A stretch of DNA of 64,000 nt from Anaerolineaceae bacterium. Its GTDB lineage: Bacteria > Chloroflexota > Anaerolineae > Anaerolineales > Anaerolineaceae. Where the stretch lies: positions 684,011 through 748,010 of the forward strand of contig JAURZL010000007.1 in the NCBI GenBank assembly GCA_030653365.1, written 5' to 3'. How positions within the stretch are numbered: position 1 is the first letter of the stretch; each line of letters starts with the position of its first letter. This document shows, one piece after another, positions 25,418 through 33,157 of the stretch. Under the pieces are notes generated by a model. That model was not told the origin of the DNA. It did no database searches and saw only the letters and a program-made list of their open reading frames with translations. The position numbers and the translations under genes are program-made.

Positions 25418-26323
25418 TTATAAATTAATTTTCTTGCGAAGAGACTGTAGCACTAACCCTAAACCTAGGAAACTCAAACCAAGATTGAACAACACTGATT
25501 GCAATCTATCAAGTGGTGAATTACTATCTAATTCAGAACCAGTTACTGGTATTAAAATTGTTGGTGGGTCATTACTTGTCGGTGGTGGAAAAGTTGGTGC
25601 ATTTGTTGGATCAGGTGTTTCATCAACATCCGGAGTAGAGGTTTGACCTGGGTCAACAGGGGTTGGTGATGGTTCATCTGGTATTGGTGTCACTGGAGTG
25701 TCAGTTGGTACTGTAGGTGTTACTGGCGTGTCGGTTGGCACTGTAGGTGTAACTGGTGTGTCGGTTGGTACTGTAGGTGTCACTGGAGTGTCGGTTGGTA
25801 CAGTTGGTGTCACTGGCGTGTCAGTTGGCACAGTTGGTGTCACGGGCGTGTCAGTTGGTACTGTAGGTGTCACGGGCGTGTCAGTTGGTACTGTAGGTGT
25901 CACTGGCGTGTCAGTAGGCACAGTTGGTGTCACTGGCGTGTCAGTTGGATCATCTGGAGTTGGATCAGGCTTATCGCCCAAAAAAATTGAATAATGACTT
26001 AAATATTGTGAATTCGTGAACGTTACAGAACTCACTGGTGGTACATGAAAAGTTATTTCCCTAGTTGTTCCAGATTTCCAACAAGAACGTTCAATCAACT
26101 TATCAGGTGGAGCGTCATAGGTAAATTCGTAATAGGTATCACTTGGTAAATCAACTTTATCCCAGCCACCACCAGACGGACATGTAATTTCAGGATTGCC
26201 ATCTCCAGCACTTACTGGCAAATTCACCATCGATAATAGCATAGCAAAAGCTACACTTACAGCACCTAACAACATGAATAAATTAGGTAAAAACTTACAA
26301 TTTTTTCTAATTTTGGATGACAT
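25418..26323 (-). CDS. Pro/Thr-rich LIPVTG sortase-anchored surface protein (SP2)
   Basis: A 301-residue exported protein, the paralogue of SP1. I start it at ATG 26323 (MSSKIRKN), which has AGGAG upstream; a longer in-frame form to 26377 would overlap the regulator gene. The signal peptide ends near LPVSA. The globular part has two Cys (ITCPSG and RSCWKSG). The stalk is nine copies of a ten-residue VPTDTPVTPT unit. LIPVTG (257-262), a hydrophobic segment and RKK end the protein. SP1 and SP2 share signal and anchor regions almost exactly but differ in the exposed domain, so they likely display different binding surfaces. Confidence 0.82.
   Translation of the reverse strand: MSSKIRKNCKFLPNLFMLLGAVSVAFAMLLSMVNLPVSAGDGNPEITCPSGGGWDKVDLPSDTYYEFTYDAPPDKLIERSCWKSGTTREITFHVPPVSSVTFTNSQYLSHYSIFLGDKPDPTPDDPTDTPVTPTVPTDTPVTPTVPTDTPVTPTVPTDTPVTPTVPTDTPVTPTVPTDTPVTPTVPTDTPVTPTVPTDTPVTPTVPTDTPVTPIPDEPSPTPVDPGQTSTPDVDETPDPTNAPTFPPPTSNDPPTILIPVTGSELDSNSPLDRLQSVLFNLGLSFLGLGLVLQSLRKKINL
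25686..25948. repeat. Nine tandem copies of a 30-bp coding repeat in SP2
   Basis: Nine near-identical 30-bp units encode VPTDTPVTPT. The units vary only at third positions. They are head to tail without spacers, so this is a stalk-length repeat and not CRISPR. Confidence 0.88.
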
Positions 26324-26348
26324 AATAAGCTCCTTTTGGTATAAAAAA

Positions 26349-27110
26349 CTAATCAGTCTGGATCCTGTATCCGACACGATCCGCTGTAATAATTACATTG
26401 ACATTCGGTTTAATCTCTTCAAATTTATTCCTGATGGTGTGAACCAGATATTTAATCCGATTTCTTACATAAATATTGTTCTCTCCCCAGATATCATCAG
26501 CAATTTCTTTGTACTTCACAATATGGGGCATTTGTTTTGTTAATAATTCGAGTAATTCATATTCTTTGGGGGATAACTGGACAAATTGTCCCTGAAAGTG
26601 AACTTCACGCTTGGAGAAGTTAATCATTAATCCTGTCTCAGGGACCGAAACGCCATCTATCAATGACAACAATCTGGATCGGCGTAATACTGCCTGAATT
26701 CTGGCAACCATTTCATCGCGATGAAAAGGTTTTGTGATGTAATCGTCACTACCTAAATTCAATAAATCAATAATATTTTCTTTCGCAACCAATGCAGAAA
26801 CGATAATAACCGGTGCTTGAGTTATCTCGCGAAGATTCTTCAATGTAGCTCGCCCATCAATTTCCGGCATCATTAAATCCAATAAAACAATATCAGGTTG
26901 AATTTTTTCAGCTATGGAAATAGCATCTGTACCATTTCTTGCAGAGGCAACATCAAAGTCAGATAATCGGAGTATTCGCTTTATTAATTCCACAGTATCA
27001 GGATCATCATCAATAATCAACACTTTTTTATTTCTTTTTAGTGTTTCATCCAGATCGATTCCGACACTTTGTGTTTGAATTTCTTTTTTTCTATCTGATG
27101 TAGGGATCAT
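26349..27110 (-). CDS. OmpR/PhoB-type response regulator 2 (no partner kinase nearby)
   Basis: A 253-residue regulator with the same architecture as regulator 1. The receiver has VLIIDDD, D78 in LLDLMMPEIDG and K in DDYITKPFHRDEM; the winged helix ends RVGYRIQTD. The start at ATG 27110 follows GGAGAGA. An in-frame extension to 27173 would read through the terminator and leader B, and its apparent conservation (MFVEPSSETG in both) comes from conserved RNA, not protein. It sits 25 bp upstream of SP2. Differences from regulator 1 are spread over both domains. The DNA targets are unknown. Confidence 0.88.
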   Translation of the reverse strand: MIPTSDRKKEIQTQSVGIDLDETLKRNKKVLIIDDDPDTVELIKRILRLSDFDVASARNGTDAISIAEKIQPDIVLLDLMMPEIDGRATLKNLREITQAPVIIVSALVAKENIIDLLNLGSDDYITKPFHRDEMVARIQAVLRRSRLLSLIDGVSVPETGLMINFSKREVHFQGQFVQLSPKEYELLELLTKQMPHIVKYKEIADDIWGENNIYVRNRIKYLVHTIRNKFEEIKPNVNVIITADRVGYRIQTD

Positions 27111-27122
27111 GTTCTCTCCAAT

Positions 27123-27150
27123 AAAAAAACCGGCATTTTTATGGCCGGTT
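27123..27150 (-). terminator. Attenuator of leader B
   Basis: AACCGGC (minus strand, 27144-27150) pairs with GCCGGTT (27128-27134), followed by a T run. It ends 13 bp before the regulator 2 start codon. Its 5' strand overlaps the aptamer core of leader B. Confidence 0.85.
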
Positions 27151-27223
27151 TCGCTACTGGGCTCCACGAACACTTTCCCTGTTAGGGTTAAGCGACCAAT
27201 TGCATGTCCGCTTCAAAGCCTCC
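27143..27223 (-). ncRNA. Leader B: c-di-GMP-II-like riboswitch candidate
   Basis: An 81-nt copy with the same P1, P2 and pseudoknot (TCGCT/AGCGA) as leader A. The inner hairpin is CCC/GGG with a different loop. The 3' core reads AGTAGCGAAACCGGCC. It lies directly upstream of its attenuator and regulator 2, and downstream of leader C in the same transcript. Confidence 0.65.
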
Positions 27224-27271
27224 AAATTTTTCAGTTTTAATATACAAACTTTAAATTGCCTTTAAAATAAC

Positions 27272-27297
27272 AAAAACCGACTTTTACAGGCCGGTTT
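27272..27297 (-). terminator. Attenuator of leader C
   Basis: AAACCG (minus strand, 27292-27297) pairs with CGGTTT (27274-27279), followed by a run of five T. It is weaker than the other two attenuators. Its 5' strand again overlaps the aptamer core. Confidence 0.65.
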
Positions 27298-27370
27298 CAC
27301 TACTTGGCTCCTCAGACAGTGTCCGAATTTTTCGGAAAAGTGACCATATTCTGTCTGACTCTAAGCCTCC
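27289..27370 (-). ncRNA. Leader C: c-di-GMP-II-like riboswitch candidate, first of a tandem pair
   Basis: A diverged 82-nt copy. All stems are kept with compensatory changes: P2 TCAGACAG/CTGTCTGA (8 bp, perfect), inner hairpin TCCGAA/TTCGGA, and pseudoknot TCACT (27339-27343) with AGTGA (27297-27301). The 3' core AGTAGTGAAACCGGCC is the copy closest to the c-di-GMP-II core AGUAGUGCAACCGACC. P1 (GGCTT/GAGCC) and the 5' GGAGG are unchanged. Confidence 0.68.
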
Positions 27371-27386
27371 TGATTACTTATCTATC

Positions 27387-27414
27387 ATTATATCTTGTTT
27401 GATGGGTTTGTCAA
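27387..27414 (-). promoter_or_regulatory. Consensus promoter of the tandem leader C-B / regulator 2 / SP2 unit
   Basis: On the minus strand TTGACA, 16 bp, TATAAT: a full match at both boxes. I see no comparable promoter between leaders C and B, so both leaders should be in one transcript. Confidence 0.85.
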
Positions 27415-27469
27415 TATAATTATAACCAAATTCTAACTTATTTCCTAACAATATTAGATTTTCCAATTA

Positions 27470-28345
27470 TTAATCTCGTTCATTGATGATAGGAACCGGT
27501 TTGGAGGATAGTGGACGAGCAACTATTATCAGCCGATGGGTGTTGCTAAAATAAGGCCAACAGGTGATCAAAGTTACTCGTTCATCATCAGATGGCAATA
27601 TCCAGCGGGCGTTTTCTAATCTTTCTTCAATGGAAACATCTCGTTCAGGCAGGATCATTGTATTGGTAACTAGATATTGATACACATGAAGATCATTGCC
27701 ATAAATAAAAATCTCATCTCCGGAGACTAATTTATCTAAATTTTCAAATACTTTTCCAAAAATATTATGATGACCATTCAAAACAGTATTACCTGAAACA
27801 CCCAGAAACGCTGTATCGAAATGCCAGCCAATTGCATATTCATCCGGGGCAAGCCATTGAATATAGGTTTTTTCACCCTGGATTATCTCTTTATTTGTTG
27901 CATTGATAATATCTGCATTAAGATCAATTATCGGAATTGATATCCGAATAGGAACAACATCATATTCTTTTGTTTCCAGTGGTGTTGGTTTAGTTATTTC
28001 AGACACTTCAATATTCAGAGGTAAAAACCCTTCAATTATGTCTATTTCAGCATCAATCTTAATAGTGCTCTCAAATGTCTGAGGAGAACTTGTTCTGGTT
28101 TGTATTGGATTGACAGTATCTACCAATCCATTTCTATCTGTTGTTGGGACTGGTGAGATTAAATTTCCAAAGGATGGAAGTGACAAATTTCTTTTTATTT
28201 TATAATACTGGTTTATAATTGGATCCTCAAACAAATTAAAAATCGAGATTCCAATCAAAGCCACTCCTAATAAATAGAGCAATATCCCGAAAAAATCACT
28301 CTTAACTTTTTTTCTATCAGTATTTTTACTAAATTCTAATTTCAT
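27470..28345 (-). CDS. Sortase
   Basis: A 291-residue membrane-anchored sortase. An N-terminal transmembrane segment (about residues 20-38) is followed by a linker of about 90 residues and a C-terminal catalytic domain. The triad is H192 in LNGHHNIFG, C262 in LITCWP and R271 in NTHRLIIVARP. The GHHN and TCWP wording is close to class D/E-like sortases. It should join LIPVTG proteins such as SP1 and SP2 to a cell-surface nucleophile; which sortase serves which substrate is unknown. It lies just upstream of the leader C promoter and is transcribed separately. Confidence 0.88.
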   Translation of the reverse strand: MKLEFSKNTDRKKVKSDFFGILLYLLGVALIGISIFNLFEDPIINQYYKIKRNLSLPSFGNLISPVPTTDRNGLVDTVNPIQTRTSSPQTFESTIKIDAEIDIIEGFLPLNIEVSEITKPTPLETKEYDVVPIRISIPIIDLNADIINATNKEIIQGEKTYIQWLAPDEYAIGWHFDTAFLGVSGNTVLNGHHNIFGKVFENLDKLVSGDEIFIYGNDLHVYQYLVTNTMILPERDVSIEERLENARWILPSDDERVTLITCWPYFSNTHRLIIVARPLSSKPVPIINERD

Positions 28346-28468
28346 TTTTTCCTATTATCATTTTTACTAACGGAGCTGTGAAACTCTCTTATTTCAAAAT
28401 GATAAAAATTTTGTGAATATTCTATCATGAGCGCATTTGTTTTCTCTATCCGTTTTATAACTATTTGA

Positions 28469-29233
28469 CTATCCATCCTTTGAAACGACTATATTTTCTA
28501 ACCGACCTATTCCTTCGATTTCTATTTCGATTTGATCATCTGTTTTTAATTGTCCCACACCTGCGGGAGTTCCTGTCAGAATCAAGTCTCCTGGTTCAAT
28601 CGTCATAATACTTGATATGAAAGCAATTAACTTTTCAACCGGAAATACCATATCCCGCGTAGACGACATTTGCCGTATTTGCTGGTTTATTTTGCAGGTG
28701 ATTAGCGCATCCGAAGAATCAAAATCCGTCTCAATATAAGGTCCCACAGGACAAAATGTATCAAACCCTTTTCCTCTTGTCCACTGGCCATCAAATCTTT
28801 GAAGATCACGTGCTGTAACATCATTCGCAATTGTGTAACCAAAAATGAATTCTTCTGCTTTTTCCGGGTCAATCCATCGGCCTGTCTTTCCAATAATAAC
28901 AGCTAATTCAGCCTCATGCTCAACCTGTTTTGATTGAGGAGGTAAAACAATTTTGCCTCCATGCCCTATTAATGAGCTGGGAGGTTTCAAGAAAATGAGT
29001 GGGATTTCTGGAACATCCACCTGGTGTTCAGCCACATGCGAGGCATAATTTCTACCTAAACATATAATCTTAGAAGGTTTCACCGGTGGTAACAATCTCG
29101 CCTCTGATAAAGGAATATTTGCTTCAAATCTACGATATTCACCAAAAATATTGCCTTCAATTTTTCCAATATTATCCTCTAATAACCATCCCCAATTAAC
29201 AAAATTTTGATATTCATATCTCAAGAACTTCAT
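28469..29233 (-). CDS. Fumarylacetoacetate hydrolase (FAH) family protein
   Basis: A 254-residue FAH-domain enzyme. Visible motifs are ICLGRNYASHV, EHEAELAVIIGK (two metal-binding Glu), GYTIANDVTARDLQ (metal-binding Asp) and DLILTGTPAGVG. The family includes C-C hydrolases, isomerases of 2-hydroxyhepta-2,4-diene-1,7-dioate, and oxaloacetate decarboxylases or tautomerases. The exact reaction cannot be read from sequence. No aromatic degradation genes are next to it, so a housekeeping oxaloacetate-related role is as likely as catabolism. Confidence 0.85.
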   Translation of the reverse strand: MKFLRYEYQNFVNWGWLLEDNIGKIEGNIFGEYRRFEANIPLSEARLLPPVKPSKIICLGRNYASHVAEHQVDVPEIPLIFLKPPSSLIGHGGKIVLPPQSKQVEHEAELAVIIGKTGRWIDPEKAEEFIFGYTIANDVTARDLQRFDGQWTRGKGFDTFCPVGPYIETDFDSSDALITCKINQQIRQMSSTRDMVFPVEKLIAFISSIMTIEPGDLILTGTPAGVGQLKTDDQIEIEIEGIGRLENIVVSKDG

Positions 29234-29322
29234 AGCATACCTCGATTAATTTCGAACAACAATTTCTTTCAGTAACGACCCAAATTTTTTTATTAACCAT
29301 CGGACAGAATTTTTTTTCATGG

Positions 29323-29351
29323 TTGATGAATTGCCATACAGGTATTATAAT
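29323..29351 (+). promoter_or_regulatory. Promoter of tRNA-Val
   Basis: TTGATG (29323-29328), 17-bp spacer, TATAAT (29346-29351), 12 bp before the mature tRNA 5' end. Confidence 0.65.
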
Positions 29352-29363
29352 TCTGGTTATCAC

Positions 29364-29437
29364 GGGCGGATAGCTCAGTTGGTTAGAGCGCATCTCTTAC
29401 ACAGATGAGGTCGCAGGTTCGAGCCCTGTTCTGCCCA
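29364..29437 (+). tRNA. tRNA-Val (anticodon TAC)
   Basis: A 74-nt cloverleaf. The acceptor stem is GGGCGGA/TCTGCCC with discriminator A, the D arm GCTC/GAGC, the anticodon stem CATCT/AGATG with loop CTTACAC, and the T arm has GGTTCGAGCC. The anticodon TAC is at 29398-29400. CCA is not encoded. It lies between two minus-strand genes. Confidence 0.95.
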
Positions 29438-29450
29438 CAAGTATCACATA

Positions 29451-30611
29451 TTAAAATACTCCTTGCATAGATTGAGCATAACCAGTCAGCTCAACATATC
29501 CATAGCCGGAGACAACTTCCCCGTTCACCGTTCCAGTAATCCTGACTGCCCCTTCCCAATATCTAAAAAACAAATTCATTTCCTGATCATCAATCACCGG
29601 GGTAATTTCTAAATTTATATCCAAATCAGGAATTGTTATTTTCCAGGAATTTGGGTATTCCACTTGATCTGAATTTTTCCAGATTTTGTTTACTTGTATT
29701 TCAAAATCCTCCATAGATAAATTTTTAGTTGAATTTTCCGGATTGATAATTGTTCCGCTGGACAAGGGGCTGATTGAGCCTGCTTCTTCTCGAATTTGAA
29801 ATAGCATAATTTCCATTTCATTATCCAGTTGCATCGAAAACCAATCCCATCCAATCTGATTTTCTCCTAAAGTACTTGTACCAAATTCATGATCCATCCA
29901 ACTCAGTCCTGAAACGTTAAATTTTTCATCTTCTATCCGAACAACACCATGCGTATCCAACCGTGTCTGGCTGAAATAGTAAGAGGCATTACCAACCTCC
30001 TCGCCTTTTTGACTCAAGCCATTGTTCCCATGAAATACGAATCCCTTTTTATCAGTCAATGTTAAATTTAATTCAATTATGTCTGACATGGCTTTTAATT
30101 GAAAAATATCCTTATCTTTTTGAATAATTTCCCAATCTTTCAACCAGATGGAGAACCAGGGATCGATTTTTGTTCCAGCCAACCCTGCAGCTCCCCTTGA
30201 AATCTGATCCTCTACATAATGGTTGTTATTTTTTGTATCTGTGATGGCAAAATGAGCCATATATATTTGGTTCGTTGACCATTCTGATTCTCGATTAATT
30301 TCGACCTCATCGGTAATAGCCCGCCGGAAGAATGTCAATTGATAGCCAAAATGTCTACCATCCTGCGTAAAAACATTACCCGTGTAATACCACCATTCCG
30401 TTAAATATTCAGGATGCGCACCTAAATCTTCCGGAAAAATTAAATCTAGAGGACCGGTGGCTTTTTTAAAATTATCTATTTCGAGTTCCTCACCAATATT
30501 TATTAATGTTAAATTTGAACTCTCCGTAGTGTTTGGTTTAGTAAAAATTGAAACTAATATAATTATCAAGCTGATAACCAGAACAATCAGGATTAATATT
30601 TTCTTATTCAT
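29451..30611 (-). CDS. AttH/CrtC-like lipocalin-fold protein with N-terminal anchor
   Basis: A 386-residue exported protein. An N-terminal hydrophobic segment (ILILIVLVISLIIILVSIF) serves as signal or anchor. The family signature EYLTEWWYYTGN follows near residue 67, with GYQLTFFRRA. AttH/CrtC-like proteins have two lipocalin-like domains and are typically encoded with an ABC exporter. The gene overlaps the permease stop by 8 bp, completing an ATPase-permease-AttH operon. A role in handling a lipid or hydrophobic ligand moved by the transporter is an inference. CrtC itself is a carotenoid hydratase, but no carotenoid genes are near. Confidence 0.8.
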   Translation of the reverse strand: MNKKILILIVLVISLIIILVSIFTKPNTTESSNLTLINIGEELEIDNFKKATGPLDLIFPEDLGAHPEYLTEWWYYTGNVFTQDGRHFGYQLTFFRRAITDEVEINRESEWSTNQIYMAHFAITDTKNNNHYVEDQISRGAAGLAGTKIDPWFSIWLKDWEIIQKDKDIFQLKAMSDIIELNLTLTDKKGFVFHGNNGLSQKGEEVGNASYYFSQTRLDTHGVVRIEDEKFNVSGLSWMDHEFGTSTLGENQIGWDWFSMQLDNEMEIMLFQIREEAGSISPLSSGTIINPENSTKNLSMEDFEIQVNKIWKNSDQVEYPNSWKITIPDLDINLEITPVIDDQEMNLFFRYWEGAVRITGTVNGEVVSGYGYVELTGYAQSMQGVF

Positions 30612-33156
30612 CTTTCATTACCTGTATCGGTTTTAGTCGATTCAATTTCTGTAAAGGATAGACGGTGGCAATAAATGCTGCCAGGATTGATATAATCACC
30701 CCTTGTACAATTGACCAACCATCTAAATAAAATTGAATTGTCCACCCAAATGATCGTAGATTTATGACATAAACCAAAATTAAAGATATGACAATTCCTG
30801 TTGGGATCGCAAATAATCCTGCGAACAACCCCATTAATCCAGTTTCTGTAAGAAGTAACTGGTTAAGTTCTTTTCTTCGAATTCCAATTGCTTTCAACAT
30901 TCCAAACTCCCGCCTGCGATCAATTAGAATGATCAATATCGCACTTAATATCCCAATAAACGAAACAAATGTTGCAATAAATCGCAATGCATCAGTAACA
31001 GCGAATGTTCGATCAAACACAACCATAACATCATTCCTGAGATTTTTATTGGAGCGAATTAGTAATTTCTGATCTTTTTGATTAACCAAATTTTTTAATT
31101 CCTGTACTGATTTGTCAACGTCAAAATTGTCTGGTATTTTGATTGAAATAGCTGATATTTCATCTATATTCCAAAATTGATCAAAAACTGGTCTAGCCAT
31201 CATAATGTATCCCTGACTCGTAGTGTAATCAGAAAATATTCCTGTTATTTCAAATTTTTTACTTCCTACCGGTGTTTCAATTGGCAAACTTTCTCCCAGT
31301 TTTAAATTGAGACGGTTAGCCAGTGGCTCAGCAATAATTATTTTATTGTTTAACAGACTCTCCCAAATTAGATCTATAGGAGCTGCAATTTTTGTGAATA
31401 TTCTTTCATTGGCAATTTCCTGGTTGGTAATCACATTAATTTGAATATCACTCAACCCGCTGATCCCATTTATCGTCAATAATGTATCAATTTTTTCAAT
31501 TCCTGAATATTGAGTAATCAAATCGGCAGAATCTTCATCTATGTATGCGCTTGAACGATTGGAAAATTGATTTGGTACAGATATATAGATATCCCCAGCC
31601 AGGGTTTCCAGCAACCAGACAGAAACAGTATGTCGGAAACTGTTAATCATGATTGACATACCAATCGTCACCGAAACAGCAACCATTAATGAAGATACTG
31701 CAACTGCAGTTCGGCTGAGAGATCGATATAATTCCCTGGCAGCCATCCCGGATATTAATCCAAAATACCTTTTCATAACCTTCGATAAAGAAGGAAGAAT
31801 TAGGAACAAACCAAGTGCTGAAAAAATTGAGCAACCAATAACAACCAAAAGTGTCGCTGTGAAAGCCCACCACAAATGCTCAAATATTGGCGAAAATAAA
31901 AGAAAATAACTGACAAAAAACAATAATAATCCCAATAAAGTTATATATTTAATATTTTTTTGAACTTTTTCTTCCAATCCAGATCGGATTTTTGCTGTAC
32001 GAGGTGTGACTTGCATAGCTTCGATCGCTGGTGGTATTGATACAACGATCGTCGCAAATATTCCAAGAACAATTCCCTTGATTACGCTTGAAATTGGCAA
32101 GGTAACACTTTTGACGGTCGTAACATAATACAAATCATTTATGGTTTGAAGAATTAGATTTACTGTTTCACGTCCCAAAATCGATCCAAAAATCACTCCA
32201 AATATCGTGCCAATAACACCAATCACAATCGCTTCAAAAATTATCATAATAAAGATTTCATATCGAAAAAACCCTAAGCTTCGATACAATCCAATCAATT
32301 CCCTTCGTTGTACGACAGAAAATGTCATGGTGTTGTAAATTAAGAAGACTCCTACCACAAGGGCTAATAGACTCAAGGCTGTTAAATTTAGTTGAAAAGC
32401 ACCCACCATATTCTCTAATTGTTCATTTTGTTCCTGGGTCGACCGAAAAACCATACCAGGCTCAAGATTATTCTTTATCAGATTTTCTGTAGTTTGATTT
32501 TCTACAATTAACTCGATCCTGTCCAAAATACCTTTTTTACCAAATGCCTCCTGCGCAGTAGCGATATCAACGATAATCACGCCTTTTAAGGATTCTTTAG
32601 CCAATAGCTCTTCCGATGAAATTAAACCAACTATTTTAAGCTTTGCAGATTTACCTTCAAAAATATAATTGATCTCGTCTCCAATTGATATTCCAAATTC
32701 TTCTGACAAATCCCTTGCAATTATTCCTGTATCTGGTCTGGATATAATGGATAACAACTGCGATAATTGCGTTACATCTTCACCAAGGTATGATCGAAAT
32801 GGATAGTCTAAAAGCGGATCAATCCCTAGTATTAAAATAGGTTGCAGGTTAAATTCATTTACATTTACATAACCTTCAGTTATAGGGGAAGCCAGAGAGA
32901 AAATATTGGTTCTTACCATTTCGGTAAAATAAGTTTCAGGAATTCCAGTTCCTGACGCAAAAATTTGATGGGTTGCTTTTCCTGTAATACTCTGAGTTGT
33001 TAGTGATATCGCTTTCTTTGAACTTTCATTTGCAAAATCAATTGCAATAACAACAGTTACGCCTAATAGTATGCCAACCACTAATAAAAATGTTTGCCAT
33101 CGTTGACGCCATAGGTGACGAATACTAAATCGTAATAATAAGACAATTGATTTCAT
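30604..33156 (-). CDS. ABC transporter permease, two FtsX domains (LolC/MacB type)
   Basis: An 850-residue permease. The N-terminal transmembrane helix (TFLLVVGILLGVTVVIAID) is followed by an extracytoplasmic MacB-PCD-like domain. An FtsX domain of three helices lies near residues 255-375, a further pair of helices near 405-455, a second periplasmic-type domain near 500-690, and a final FtsX domain to the end. Coupling motifs RRELIGLYRSLGF and RRREFGMLKAIGIRRKE match FtsX permeases. Such double-FtsX proteins work with a LolD-like ATPase to extract lipids or lipoproteins or transmit mechanical force. It overlaps the AttH-like gene and follows the ATPase gene by 1 bp. Confidence 0.88.
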   Translation of the reverse strand: MKSIVLLLRFSIRHLWRQRWQTFLLVVGILLGVTVVIAIDFANESSKKAISLTTQSITGKATHQIFASGTGIPETYFTEMVRTNIFSLASPITEGYVNVNEFNLQPILILGIDPLLDYPFRSYLGEDVTQLSQLLSIISRPDTGIIARDLSEEFGISIGDEINYIFEGKSAKLKIVGLISSEELLAKESLKGVIIVDIATAQEAFGKKGILDRIELIVENQTTENLIKNNLEPGMVFRSTQEQNEQLENMVGAFQLNLTALSLLALVVGVFLIYNTMTFSVVQRRELIGLYRSLGFFRYEIFIMIIFEAIVIGVIGTIFGVIFGSILGRETVNLILQTINDLYYVTTVKSVTLPISSVIKGIVLGIFATIVVSIPPAIEAMQVTPRTAKIRSGLEEKVQKNIKYITLLGLLLFFVSYFLLFSPIFEHLWWAFTATLLVVIGCSIFSALGLFLILPSLSKVMKRYFGLISGMAARELYRSLSRTAVAVSSLMVAVSVTIGMSIMINSFRHTVSVWLLETLAGDIYISVPNQFSNRSSAYIDEDSADLITQYSGIEKIDTLLTINGISGLSDIQINVITNQEIANERIFTKIAAPIDLIWESLLNNKIIIAEPLANRLNLKLGESLPIETPVGSKKFEITGIFSDYTTSQGYIMMARPVFDQFWNIDEISAISIKIPDNFDVDKSVQELKNLVNQKDQKLLIRSNKNLRNDVMVVFDRTFAVTDALRFIATFVSFIGILSAILIILIDRRREFGMLKAIGIRRKELNQLLLTETGLMGLFAGLFAIPTGIVISLILVYVINLRSFGWTIQFYLDGWSIVQGVIISILAAFIATVYPLQKLNRLKPIQVMKDE

Positions 33157-33157
33157 G

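Noticed and set aside
25686..25948. Regular 30-bp repeats resembling a CRISPR array
   Set aside because: The units are contiguous with no spacers and are in frame inside a surface-protein gene; they encode VPTDTPVTPT.
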